NCBI GenBank assembly: GCA_023443125.1
Contig: JAEZVO010000035.1
Coordinates: 1-34,001 of the forward strand
From: Actinomycetes bacterium
Lineage (GTDB): Bacteria; Actinomycetota; Actinomycetes; Propionibacteriales; Propionibacteriaceae
Direction of reading: 5' to 3'
Length of the DNA stretch: 34,001 nucleotides
Below, piece after piece: positions 14,881 to 22,654 of this stretch (the stretch's first letter is position 1; each line of letters begins with the position of its first letter). Below the pieces are notes generated by a model. That model searched no databases. It had not been told where the DNA came from and saw nothing but the letters and a program-made list of their open reading frames with translations. A program made the position numbers and the translations under genes.

Positions 14881-15996
14881 ATGACTGCCCTAATGACCAC
14901 CCCACTGCACGACTTCCATATCGCCCATGGCGGTTCCATGGTGGAGTTCGCCGGCTGGGATATGCCGGTGCATTACACCGCCGGTTTGCTCGCGGAACAC
15001 AAGCACACTCGTGAAGCCGCGAGCCTGTTCGATGTCAGCCACATGGGGCAGGTGCTGCTCCGGGGTGACAGCCTCGAAACAGCCGGAGCTGCGCTCGAGA
15101 CGCTCACTCCGGCGAGCGTGCTGGGGCTGAAGCCTTGGCGGCAGCGCTACGGGCTCTTCACCAATGCCCAGGGCGGCGTTCTGGACGACTTCATGTTCGC
15201 CAACCATGAGACGCACTGGTTCCTCGTCGTGAATGCTGCGAGGACTGATCACGACCTGGAGCTTCTGCAGCAGGTCGACAGGTTGGACGTGGAGCACGTC
15301 ACCAACCGGGCGCTGCTGGCGGTGCAGGGGCCGAAGGCCGAGGCTGAGCTCGCCCGTCTCGTGCCGGGCGTGAAGAGCATGATCTTCATGGATTCCAAGC
15401 TCCTCGACTGGGATGGCACGACGGTGTGGGTGTCCCGATCTGGTTACACCGGCGAGGACGGGTTTGAGGTGTCGCTGCCAGCGGAATGCGCCGTCGAATT
15501 CGCGGAAGCGCTGCTCGCAGGCGACGTGGTTCGCCCCGCCGGGCTGGGCGCCCGGGATTCGCTTCGGCTGGAGGCCGGCATGTGCTTGTACGGCCACGAC
15601 CTCTCCCCCGACATCACGCCCGCCCAGGCCGATCTCGGCTGGGCCGTGCCGAAAGTGCGGCGCCCTGGCGGCAGACGGGCAGGCGGATACCCCGGCGCGG
15701 ACATCGTCGCCAGGGAACTCACCGACGGCGCCTCGCGGGTGCGCGTCGGGCTCCGCCCCGAAGGGCGCGCCCCCATCCGCGAGGGCGCCCGCATCTTCGC
15801 CGACGACACGAGCACCGATCCGATAGCCGAGGTCACCTCCGGATCGTTCAGCCCGACCCTACGCGCACCAGTAGCCATGGCAATGTTGCCGCACGGGTAC
15901 GCGGTCGGCGATGCAGTCTTCGCAGAGCTACGCGGCAAACGGGTGCGGTGCACCGTCGCAGAACTACCGTTCATCCCACTCAACTACAAGCGCTGA
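14881..15996 (+). CDS. gcvT: Glycine cleavage system T protein (aminomethyltransferase)
   Basis: GcvT releases ammonia from the aminomethyl-lipoyl arm of GcvH and transfers the one-carbon unit to tetrahydrofolate. The 371-residue protein has the N-terminal folate-binding fold, the catalytic aspartate in GGVLDDF (about 101), the SRSGYTGEDGFEV segment and RDSLRLEAGMCLYGHDL in the middle domain, and a C-terminal barrel ending LNYKR. GGAGG lies 7 bases before the ATG. It is the first gene behind the glycine riboswitch; gcvH follows after 10 bases. It contains a short Arg/Gly-rich insert (RRPGGRRAGG) that looks slightly longer than usual. Confidence 0.95.
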   Translation: MTALMTTPLHDFHIAHGGSMVEFAGWDMPVHYTAGLLAEHKHTREAASLFDVSHMGQVLLRGDSLETAGAALETLTPASVLGLKPWRQRYGLFTNAQGGVLDDFMFANHETHWFLVVNAARTDHDLELLQQVDRLDVEHVTNRALLAVQGPKAEAELARLVPGVKSMIFMDSKLLDWDGTTVWVSRSGYTGEDGFEVSLPAECAVEFAEALLAGDVVRPAGLGARDSLRLEAGMCLYGHDLSPDITPAQADLGWAVPKVRRPGGRRAGGYPGADIVARELTDGASRVRVGLRPEGRAPIREGARIFADDTSTDPIAEVTSGSFSPTLRAPVAMAMLPHGYAVGDAVFAELRGKRVRCTVAELPFIPLNYKR

Positions 15997-16006
15997 AGGA
16001 GCCAAC

Positions 16007-16366
16007 ATGATCAAGTACACCGAAGACCACGAGTGGCTGGAACTGCACGACGACGTCGCCACCGTCGGCATCACCACCCATGCCGCGGAGCAACTCGGCG
16101 ACATCATTTTCATCGAGCTCCCCGAGGAGAGCACGGACGTCGCGGAGGGTGACGAGATCGTCGTGATCGAGTCGGTGAAAGCGGCCTCAGATATCACGGC
16201 TCCGGTGAGCGGCACCATCGTCGAAGTGAACGCAGCGGTGGTCGATGATCCTGCGAGCGTGAACGACGACGCTATGTCGGCCTGGTTCTTCAAGATCAAG
16301 CTCGACGACCCGTCCATCGTCGAAGGGTTCATGGACGAGGACGCCTACGAGGCCATGATCAGCTGA
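16007..16366 (+). CDS. gcvH: Glycine cleavage system H protein
   Basis: GcvH is the lipoyl carrier that shuttles the aminomethyl group between the P, T and L proteins. The 119-residue product has the usual length and the lipoylation site lysine at residue 58 in ESVKAASD, with the flanking beta-hairpin GDIIFIELPE and the C-terminal helix EGFMDEDAYEAM. The ATG at 16007 follows AAGGAG at 5 bases; an earlier in-frame ATG lies inside gcvT and has no family sequence. It is co-directional with gcvT and gcvP, which starts one base after its stop. Lipoylation enzymes and the L protein are not in the window. Confidence 0.96.
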   Translation: MIKYTEDHEWLELHDDVATVGITTHAAEQLGDIIFIELPEESTDVAEGDEIVVIESVKAASDITAPVSGTIVEVNAAVVDDPASVNDDAMSAWFFKIKLDDPSIVEGFMDEDAYEAMIS

Positions 16367-16367
16367 T

Positions 16368-19196
16368 ATGTGGACCGCAACGAACTACGACCCGGACGAT
16401 TTCGCGCACCGTCGACACATCGGTCCCTCTCCCTCCGAGCGCGAGCACATGCTCGAGACCATCGGCGTGACCTCGGTGGAGGAGCTCATCGACCAGACCA
16501 TTCCTCGCAGCATTCGGCAAGCTTCCGAGTTGGATTGGGCGCCGCTCACCGAAGGTGAGGTGTTGGCCCGCGTTCGCGAGGTCGCGACTGGCAATCAGCT
16601 CATGACGTCGCTCATTGGCCAGGGCTACTACGGCACGGTCACCCCGCCTGCAATCCAGCGCAACATCTTCGAGAACCCAGCCTGGTATACGGCCTACACG
16701 CCCTACCAACCCGAGATCTCCCAGGGCCGCTTGGAAGCACTGCTGAATTTCCAGACGATGGTCTCCGACCTCACCGGGCTGCCCATCGCCAATGCGAGCC
16801 TCCTCGACGAAGCTACCGCCGTGGCTGAGGGCATGGCCATGGTGAGGCGCGCGTCGAAGGCGAAGTCGAACGTGTTTTTCGTCGACGAGGAGCTCCACCC
16901 GCAGGTGATCTCCGTCCTCCTCACCCGGGCACGTCCCCTGGGCGTGGAGTGCGTCGTCGGGCCGTTGGATTCGTTGCGCGCCGACCAGGTGTTTGGCGCC
17001 GCGCTGGCGCATCTCGCCACGCACGGCGAGCTGCGTGATCTGTCGCAGCAGTGCGCCGACTTGCATGCCGCGAAGGCACTCGCGGTGGTTGCTTCCGATT
17101 TGTTGGCGCTCACGCTGGTGAAAGAGCCGGGCGCGATGGGTGCCGACGTCTGCGTAGGCTCGGCGCAACGCTTCGGCGTGCCGATGGGTTATGGCGGCCC
17201 GCATGCGGCGTTCATGGCGACGACGGAGGCGCTCAAGCGCACGATGCCTGGACGGCTCGTCGGGGTCTCGGTGGACGCGTCTGGCGCCAAGGCGTACCGG
17301 CTCGCACTGCAGACGCGCGAGCAGCACATCCGCAGAGAGAAGGCGACGTCGAACGTTTGCACGGCGCAGGCGCTCCTGGCTGTGATGGCGTCGATGTACG
17401 CGGTGTTCCATGGCCCAGAAGGGCTGAGGGCCATCGCCGAGCGCGTGCACCTGTGGACGGTTGCGGTCGCCCATTCGCTCCGTGTCGCCGGCTTCCGGGT
17501 GTCGCCGGAGCATTTCTTCGACACGCTCACCGTGCACGTCGGCGAGCGCCAAGCTGATGTGCTGATGAACGCCGAGCGCCGCGGGTTGAATCTTCGCCGC
17601 GTTGGGCGCGATGCCGTCGGGATGAGTTTCGACGAGACGACGAACGCCGACGTCGTGGGGCGCCTGCTCGACGCGTTTGGCGTCGACGCGGCTGCTGCGC
17701 CCGCCACTGAGCCCGCTATTCCCGACGAGTGGCTGCGCACCAGCGCCTACCTCACGCACGAGGTGTTCCACATGAACCGGGCCGAGACGGAGATGATGCG
17801 CTACATGCGTCGTCTTTCCGACCGCGACCTGGCGCTCGACCGCGCCATGATCCCGCTCGGGTCTTGCACGATGAAACTCAACGCTGCGGTCGAAATGATG
17901 CCGGTCTCGTGGCCGGAATTCGCCGGGCTACACCCCTTCGCGCCGGCCGACCAGACGCGAGGCTACGCGGAACTCGTCGCGGATCTTGAGCAGAAACTCT
18001 GCGCAATCACCGGATACGACGCGTTCTCGATGCAGCCCAACTCCGGCGCGCAGGGCGAGTTCGCGGGGCTCATGACGATCGCTCGCTACCACCGCTCGCG
18101 AGGTGACGAGCAGCGTCGGCTTTGCCTCATCCCCACCTCCGCCCATGGCACCAACCCGGCATCGGCACACATGGCTGGCCTCAACGTCGTCGCGGTGAAG
18201 TCGCTCGACAACGGCGACATCGACCTCGATGATTTCCGCGAGAAGGCGGATGCTGCCGGCGACGAGCTCGCCGCCGTGATGATCACGTACCCGTCGACGC
18301 ACGGCGTGTTTGAGGACACGGTGCGCCAGGTGGCGGAGATCACCCATGCGCATGGCGGGCAGGTCTACATCGACGGCGCGAACATGAACGCCCTCGTCGG
18401 GCTGGTGAAGCTTGGCGAGATTGGCGGCGACGTGAGCCACCTCAACCTGCATAAGACCTTCGCCATCCCACACGGTGGCGGCGGTCCGGGGATGGGCCCC
18501 ATTGGGGTGAAACAGCACCTGGTGGAGCACCTGCCGACCGATCCGGCGACGGGCGAGGAGGGCGCGGTCAGCGCTGCGGCGTTCGGTTCTGCCTCGGTGC
18601 TGCTGATCTCCTGGGCCTACCTGTTGCTGATGGGTGGCCAGGGGTTGAAGCACGCGACGGAGTCGGCCATCTTGAACGCCAACTACATCGCGGCGAGGCT
18701 GGGCGAACGCTACCCGGTGCTGTACGCGGGTGAGGCGGGGCGCGTCGCGCACGAGTGCATCCTGGACACCCGTGTGTACGCGCCGAAAGTGACGGTCGAT
18801 GACTTCGCGAAGCGCCTCGTCGATCACGGCTTCCATGCGCCGACGATGTCGTTCCCGGTCACGGGGACGCTGATGGTGGAGCCCACCGAGTCGGAGACGC
18901 TGTTTGAGTTGGATCGCTTCTGCGACGCCATGCTCGAGATGGCCGACGAAGCCGACGCGGTACTGCGTGGAGATATCGCGCCGGAGGATTCGCCGCTTCG
19001 GCATGCTCCGCATACCGCGAGGAGCCTCATCGGAGAATGGAACCGGGCGTATACGCGTGAGCAGGCCATGTTCCCGGCAGGAACTCGCAATGTCGACAAG
19101 TACTGGCCGGCGGTCGGCCGCGTCGACAACGCGTACGGCGACCGCAACCTCATCTGCACGTGCCCACCGTGGGGCGAGGACAACTTGGACGCCTGA
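16368..19196 (+). CDS. gcvP: Glycine dehydrogenase (decarboxylating), P protein
   Basis: This pyridoxal-phosphate enzyme decarboxylates glycine and loads the aminomethyl group onto GcvH. The 942-residue protein is the single-chain form with both halves fused: the N-half starts FAHRRHIGPSPSE and the C-half carries the active-site lysine at residue 696 in NLHKTF, followed by the glycine-rich IPHGGGGPGMGPIG loop. PLP-pocket motifs such as LGSCTMKLN, SAHGTNPAS and YIDGANMNAL are intact. It starts one base after the gcvH stop, so translation is probably coupled. It is the last gene of the operon. High-GC antisense frames within it are not genes. Confidence 0.96.
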   Translation: MWTATNYDPDDFAHRRHIGPSPSEREHMLETIGVTSVEELIDQTIPRSIRQASELDWAPLTEGEVLARVREVATGNQLMTSLIGQGYYGTVTPPAIQRNIFENPAWYTAYTPYQPEISQGRLEALLNFQTMVSDLTGLPIANASLLDEATAVAEGMAMVRRASKAKSNVFFVDEELHPQVISVLLTRARPLGVECVVGPLDSLRADQVFGAALAHLATHGELRDLSQQCADLHAAKALAVVASDLLALTLVKEPGAMGADVCVGSAQRFGVPMGYGGPHAAFMATTEALKRTMPGRLVGVSVDASGAKAYRLALQTREQHIRREKATSNVCTAQALLAVMASMYAVFHGPEGLRAIAERVHLWTVAVAHSLRVAGFRVSPEHFFDTLTVHVGERQADVLMNAERRGLNLRRVGRDAVGMSFDETTNADVVGRLLDAFGVDAAAAPATEPAIPDEWLRTSAYLTHEVFHMNRAETEMMRYMRRLSDRDLALDRAMIPLGSCTMKLNAAVEMMPVSWPEFAGLHPFAPADQTRGYAELVADLEQKLCAITGYDAFSMQPNSGAQGEFAGLMTIARYHRSRGDEQRRLCLIPTSAHGTNPASAHMAGLNVVAVKSLDNGDIDLDDFREKADAAGDELAAVMITYPSTHGVFEDTVRQVAEITHAHGGQVYIDGANMNALVGLVKLGEIGGDVSHLNLHKTFAIPHGGGGPGMGPIGVKQHLVEHLPTDPATGEEGAVSAAAFGSASVLLISWAYLLLMGGQGLKHATESAILNANYIAARLGERYPVLYAGEAGRVAHECILDTRVYAPKVTVDDFAKRLVDHGFHAPTMSFPVTGTLMVEPTESETLFELDRFCDAMLEMADEADAVLRGDIAPEDSPLRHAPHTARSLIGEWNRAYTREQAMFPAGTRNVDKYWPAVGRVDNAYGDRNLICTCPPWGEDNLDA

Positions 19197-19210
19197 GCGC
19201 CTCCACGAAT

Positions 19211-19224
19211 CGGGGTCCGCCCCG
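19211..19224 (+). terminator. weak hairpin after gcvP
   Basis: CGGGG and CCCCG form a 5-bp stem with a TCCG loop, 15 bases after the gcvP stop. There is no T-tract, so termination is uncertain. The rest of 19197-19281 is C-rich and holds nothing else that I can identify. Confidence 0.25.
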
Positions 19225-19281
19225 CCCGGAGCGTCCAGCGTCTCCTCCTCATCTCCCCTTCCCTGCGGCCCGTTCCCGTGT

Positions 19282-19302
19282 TACACTCGCCGAAAATTCG
19301 GC
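19282..19302 (+). promoter_or_regulatory. -10 element with overlapping palindrome upstream of the small ORF
   Basis: TACACT (19282-19287) is a TANNNT -10 element giving a start near 19294. The 14-base palindrome GCCGAA-AA-TTCGGC (19289-19302) is centred on that start, where a repressor would block transcription or a hairpin would form at the mRNA 5' end. No clear -35 is seen. Confidence 0.4.
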
Positions 19303-19332
19303 ACCGCTGCCGACGGGCCCAAGGAGAACCCC

Positions 19333-19515
19333 ATGCCCGCTCGCCCCAACTGCAACAGCACTTGGAATGCAGCTCTGGCAACTGCGGAGGCTGCTTGGAA
19401 CGCGGTCCCAGAGGTGTCGTTCAAGCGCGTCTCGACGAAGACTCCTGCCACCTCCAGCACGATCACGGTTGCGAGCCACACCGCTACTTGGTATCGGCTC
19501 TACACGCCTCGTTAA
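19333..19515 (+). CDS. Orphan 60-residue protein
   Basis: No family is recognised. The evidence for a real gene is an excellent AAGGAG 6 bases before the ATG, a -10 element 45 bases upstream, and a clean stop before the next gene. The product is rich in Ala, Thr and Ser with four Trp, contains one Cys (residue 7), and has no membrane segment or signal peptide; net charge is mildly positive. Codon third positions are less GC-rich than in gcvP, with many GCT and ACT codons, so it may be fast-evolving or acquired. It lies 136 bases after gcvP and 15 bases before the lipoprotein gene, which has no good binding site of its own and may depend on it. It could also be non-coding. Confidence 0.55.
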   Translation: MPARPNCNSTWNAALATAEAAWNAVPEVSFKRVSTKTPATSSTITVASHTATWYRLYTPR

Positions 19516-19530
19516 CAGCACACCAGCATC

Positions 19531-20115
19531 ATGAAGCACTTTGAATCACTGATCGCAACTCTCGCTGTACTCGCGCTGGCGGGCTGCGGCGCCCAGCCCG
19601 CCGAGCCGGCTCCATCTGCCCCCGTCACGATGCACGTCGACGGGCCTTCGTACGACTCTCTCGACCAGCTCGACCGTGACGCCGACGTCATTGCCTCGCT
19701 CGAGATCGTCTCCTCGAAGCAGGACGAGCTGCTGCCCGAGTACTCCGGTGACAATCCCAGCACCAACCCCGCAGCCGGGGCGCCCGCCGCTCCCAGCTCG
19801 GAGGACATCCGCGACGGAGCCGTCCCGATCACCGTGCATACCGTGCGCGTCGTGGATGCGCTGCGTGGAGCAGGCGATGGGGAGGAGCTCGCGCTGATCG
19901 AGCTCGGCGGGTTGAAGGCCACCGTGCAAGACTGCCCGAAGCTCACCGAAGCTCTGGGCCCGGACACCGTCGCCTTCCTAACACGGCTTCCCGACGGCCG
20001 CTACGAGGTGCTGGGCCAAGGGCAGAGCCTCCTCCAGCGCAGCGACGGCCAGTACGTGAGCCTCACCGAGCCGCGAATCAGCGTCGACGAGCAGCGGGTG
20101 ACCTCACTACGCTGA
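19531..20115 (+). CDS. Putative lipoprotein
   Basis: The 194-residue product begins with a short signal peptide and lipobox LALAGC (lipidated Cys19), then a Pro/Ala-rich spacer, so it should be anchored on the outer face of the membrane. The rest is a globular domain (about 35-190) with the pattern DSLDQLDRDADVIASLEI and a later ALIELGG...DTVAFLTRLPDGRYEVLGQGQ. That second part resembles domains of unknown function in Gram-positive exported proteins. I do not assign a function. No ribosome binding site is visible before the ATG, so it may be translated by coupling to the small upstream gene. Its last 9 bases overlap the 3' end of coaE on the other strand. Confidence 0.75.
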   Translation: MKHFESLIATLAVLALAGCGAQPAEPAPSAPVTMHVDGPSYDSLDQLDRDADVIASLEIVSSKQDELLPEYSGDNPSTNPAAGAPAAPSSEDIRDGAVPITVHTVRVVDALRGAGDGEELALIELGGLKATVQDCPKLTEALGPDTVAFLTRLPDGRYEVLGQGQSLLQRSDGQYVSLTEPRISVDEQRVTSLR

Positions 20116-20718
20116 GCCCTCGCCCGACGCTCGGCTCCGCAGGCGCGCCATCGTCGTCTCCACCTGCTCGCGGGCTTCCTCGGGGCTGCCTGAGTTGTCG
20201 ATGACGTGGGTTGCTGCGGCGAGCCGCTCCTCCCGCGTCGCCTGAGAATGGATCCTCGCCCATGCCTCGTCGTCGGAATAGTTGTTGCGAGCGATCAGCC
20301 GCGCATGCTGAACCTCGACAGGCACGTCGACCACGATGACCTCGTCGAATCCACGCTCCAGCCCGCCCTCTACCAGCAGCGGAATCACCGAGATCGCCAC
20401 GACGTCCGCCGGCACTCGGCACAACAATTCTTCCCGGCGTGCAGCCACCAGCGGATGCGTGATGGCACCCAGATCACGGCGCGCATCGTCGTCGCCGAAG
20501 ACAATCGCCCCCAACGCAGCACGGTCGAGCTGACCATCGTCGGTAAGAACTCCGTCCCCGAAGCGCTCGACGACTGCGTTCAGCCCAGGCGTCCCCGGCT
20601 CGACCACCTCCCGAGCGAGCACATCCGAATCCACGATGACCGCCCCAAGGTCGGCAAACATGTCCGCGACGATGGACTTGCCCGAGGCGATGCCTCCGGT
20701 CAGTGCGATACGCGTCAT
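20107..20718 (-). CDS. coaE: Dephospho-CoA kinase
   Basis: CoaE phosphorylates dephospho-CoA in the last step of coenzyme A synthesis. The 203-residue protein has a P-loop GGIASGKS at residues 8-15, the VDSDVLAREVVEPG segment and the LID/CoA region ending in HVIDNSG. Length is that of the family's basic form; some mycobacterial homologues carry an extra C-terminal domain that is absent here. The ATG at 20718 gives the standard MTRIALTGG start and lies 7 bases after a CATGAT -10-like element; an ATG 4 codons earlier is an alternative. The convergent lipoprotein gene overlaps its 3' end. Confidence 0.94.
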   Translation of the reverse strand: MTRIALTGGIASGKSIVADMFADLGAVIVDSDVLAREVVEPGTPGLNAVVERFGDGVLTDDGQLDRAALGAIVFGDDDARRDLGAITHPLVAARREELLCRVPADVVAISVIPLLVEGGLERGFDEVIVVDVPVEVQHARLIARNNYSDDEAWARIHSQATREERLAAATHVIDNSGSPEEAREQVETTMARLRSRASGEGSA

Positions 20719-20725
20719 GCAGACG

Positions 20726-20731
20726 ATCATG
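20726..20731 (-). promoter_or_regulatory. coaE -10-like element, possible leaderless start
   Basis: CATGAT on the minus strand sits exactly 7 bases before the coaE ATG, the same geometry as other genes here, though the first base departs from TANNNT. No ribosome binding site is visible. Confidence 0.3.
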
Positions 20732-20834
20732 CCAGCTTCCAGCAGTCCACGGCGAGCACACCCACCTCTTCGTAGGCGTCCGACCGGTCGTAACACCTAC
20801 TGGACCATCACCGGAGGAAGCAGGCACGAGGATA

Positions 20835-20917
20835 AAACTGCAAAACTCGCCAACAGCTGGACGCCTCCCGCATGCGCCGAGCGTAAGACTTCGCACTGTT
20901 GGCGAGTTTTGCAGTTT
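20835..20917. repeat. 22-bp perfect inverted repeat with 39-base loop
   Basis: The arm at 20835-20856, starting AAACTGCAAAACTCG, is exactly complementary to 20896-20917. The arms are about 45% GC, well below the surroundings. The element lies between the rpsA terminator and coaE, inside no gene. On the minus strand the second arm runs into TTTTAT, so it could act as a second terminator; it could also be a small mobile-repeat relic or a structured RNA. Function unknown. Confidence 0.75.
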
Positions 20918-20961
20918 CTGGCTGCGTCACCCACGCTTCCCTGCATCCCGCCCAGAACGCC

Positions 20962-20992
20962 AAACGGCGCCCCTGCCAAAGGGGCGCCGTTT
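20962..20992 (-). terminator. rpsA terminator
   Basis: AAACGGCGCCCC (20962-20973) pairs perfectly with GGGGCGCCGTTT (20981-20992), and T74/A80 extends the stem to 13 bp around a 5-base loop. It begins 16 bases after the rpsA stop. Flanking A and T runs mean it could work in both directions. Confidence 0.85.
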
Positions 20993-21008
20993 GTAGGTTT
21001 TCAGCGGA

Positions 21009-22448
21009 TCAGTTACCGCCGGTCAGCTTCTCGCGGAGAGCCTGCAGGGCCTCGTCAGAAGCGAGCGAGCCCTCGTCGGAGGTTTCGGAGACGTAGCCGG
21101 TGCCAGCTTCGACTGCGGCTTCGCGGGCCTCGGTCTCGGCGTCCTCGACCTGACGCTTGTGGGCCTCCCATAGAGCCTGAGCTTCGGCGTACTGGGCTTC
21201 CCAAGCAGCGCGCTGCTCCTCGTAGCCTTCCTTCCACTCGTTGGTCTCCGGATCGAAGCCCTCGGGGTAGATGTAGTTGCCCTGCTCGTCGTAGCTGGCC
21301 GTCATGCCGTACAGCGACGGGTCGAACTCGTCGGCTGCGATATCGACGCCCTCGTTCGCCTGCTTGAGCGAGAGGGAAACGCGGCGACGCTCGAGGTCGA
21401 TGTCGATGACCTTGACCATGACGTCGTCGCCGATGGAGACGACCTGCTCGGGGATCTCGACGTGACGCTCAGCGAGCTCGGAGACGTGCACGAGGCCTTC
21501 GATGCCTTCGCCCACGCGAACGAATGCACCAAACGGCACCAGCTTGGTAACCTTGCCGGGCACGATCTGGCCGATCTGGTGCAGGCGTGCGAAGGTCTGC
21601 CACGGATCTTCTTGAGTGGCCTTGAGCGACAGGGACACGCGCTCGCGGTCCATGTCGACTTCCAGCACCTCGACGGTGACAGGCATGCCCACTTCGACGA
21701 CCTCGTTCGGGTGGTCGATATGCTTCCACGACAGCTCGGAGACGTGCACGAGGCCGTCGACGCCTCCGAGGTCGACGAATGCACCGAAGTTGACGATGGA
21801 GGACACGACGCCCTTGCGGATCTGGCCCTTCTGCAGCGCGGTGAGGAACGAGTGGCGCACCTCAGACTGGGTCTGCTCAAGCCATGCACGACGCGACAGC
21901 ACAACATTGTTGCGGTTCTTGTCGAGCTCGATGATCTTGGCTTCGAGCTCCATACCGACGTAGGGCTGGAGGTCGCGTACACGACGCATCTCGACCAGCG
22001 ATGCGGGGAGGAAGCCACGCAGACCGATATCGACGATCAGGCCGCCCTTGACGACCTCGATGACGGTGCCGGCAACAACGCCATCCTCGTCCTTGATCTT
22101 TTCGATGGTGCCCCAAGCACGTTCGTACTGTGCACGTTTCTTCGAGAGGATAAGGCGGCCTTCCTTATCCTCCTTCTGCTGCACCAGAGCCTCGACCTCA
22201 TCTCCGACCTGAACGACCTCGGACGGGTCCACATCGTGCTTGATGGAGAGTTCCTTAGAAGGAATAACGCCTTCGGTTTTGTAACCGATGTCGAGCAGGA
22301 CTTCGTCGCGATCGACTTTGACAACGGTGCCGGAGACGATATCTCCGTCGTTGAAGTATTTGATGGTTTTATCGACGGCTTCAAGGAAAGCTTCCGGGCT
22401 GCCGATGTCGTCAACCGCTACGGCCGACGCCTCAGTAGGGGAGGTCAT
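21009..22448 (-). CDS. rpsA: 30S ribosomal protein S1
   Basis: S1 binds mRNA on the 30S subunit to aid initiation. The 479-residue protein holds four S1 RNA-binding domains (about 36-106, 122-190, 206-278 and 292-364); repeats such as GGVDGLVHVSELSWKH and EGIEGLVHVSELAERH mark the last two. A low-complexity acidic C-terminal tail rich in Glu, Ala, Tyr and Trp follows (about 385-479), as in actinobacterial S1. The ATG at 22448 follows GGAG at 10 bases and gives the usual MTSPTEA start; further upstream the frame has no family match. It has its own consensus promoter, a structured leader and a strong terminator, so it is a single-gene unit. Confidence 0.95.
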   Translation of the reverse strand: MTSPTEASAVAVDDIGSPEAFLEAVDKTIKYFNDGDIVSGTVVKVDRDEVLLDIGYKTEGVIPSKELSIKHDVDPSEVVQVGDEVEALVQQKEDKEGRLILSKKRAQYERAWGTIEKIKDEDGVVAGTVIEVVKGGLIVDIGLRGFLPASLVEMRRVRDLQPYVGMELEAKIIELDKNRNNVVLSRRAWLEQTQSEVRHSFLTALQKGQIRKGVVSSIVNFGAFVDLGGVDGLVHVSELSWKHIDHPNEVVEVGMPVTVEVLEVDMDRERVSLSLKATQEDPWQTFARLHQIGQIVPGKVTKLVPFGAFVRVGEGIEGLVHVSELAERHVEIPEQVVSIGDDVMVKVIDIDLERRRVSLSLKQANEGVDIAADEFDPSLYGMTASYDEQGNYIYPEGFDPETNEWKEGYEEQRAAWEAQYAEAQALWEAHKRQVEDAETEAREAAVEAGTGYVSETSDEGSLASDEALQALREKLTGGN

Positions 22449-22562
22449 GAAAGGTGGGCTCCGATTTGGATGGTATGAACTTGGACGCACCGCAGTTGTG
22501 AAGCACACAGCAGTGCTTCGCGTCGGCCCCCCTCCGTCCGAGGGCACAACAAACCACAATGC
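22449..22562 (-). ncRNA. structured 5' leader of rpsA mRNA
   Basis: From the predicted start site the leader is about 114 bases. It can form a 7-bp hairpin (GAAGCAC 22500-22506 with GTGCTTC 22513-22519), an outer stem GACGC 22484-22488 with GCGTC 22520-22524, and a second hairpin CCCTC 22530-22534 with GAGGG 22540-22544. Autogenous control by S1, known in enterobacteria, is a plausible role, but the structure here is only inferred. Confidence 0.45.
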
Positions 22563-22568
22563 GGTTCA

Positions 22569-22597
22569 ACATTAGGCCATCACTCCAAGCGGGTCAA
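22569..22597 (-). promoter_or_regulatory. rpsA promoter
   Basis: On the minus strand TTGACC (22592-22597) and TAATGT (22569-22574) are separated by exactly 17 bases, the best -35/-10 pair in the window, which fits a highly expressed ribosomal gene. Expected start is near 22562. Confidence 0.8.
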
Positions 22598-22641
22598 TCC
22601 CCGCTCTATCTGTGCGGCATAGCACCTCTTGTATGGCGCTG

Positions 22642-22647
22642 TAGAAT
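22642..22647 (+). promoter_or_regulatory. sortase gene -10 element, leaderless start
   Basis: TAGAAT is followed by 7 bases and the GTG at 22655, and no ribosome binding site is present. It lies 45 bp beyond the -35 of the divergent rpsA promoter. Confidence 0.55.
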
Positions 22648-22654
22648 CCACTGC

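Noticed and set aside
16359..17771. Long open frame (470 codons) on the minus strand, antisense to gcvP
   Set aside because: It is a shadow of gcvP: its composition is dominated by Arg and His and no domain is recognisable.
17928..19013. Second antisense frame (361 codons) in gcvP
   Set aside because: It has the same shadow composition, and gcvP is intact across the region.
20730..20810. Short frame of about 24 codons upstream of coaE on the minus strand, ending CWKLA and touching the alternative coaE start with ATGA
   Set aside because: No start codon with a binding site is evident. It could be a gene remnant or an upstream peptide, but the length gives no statistical support.
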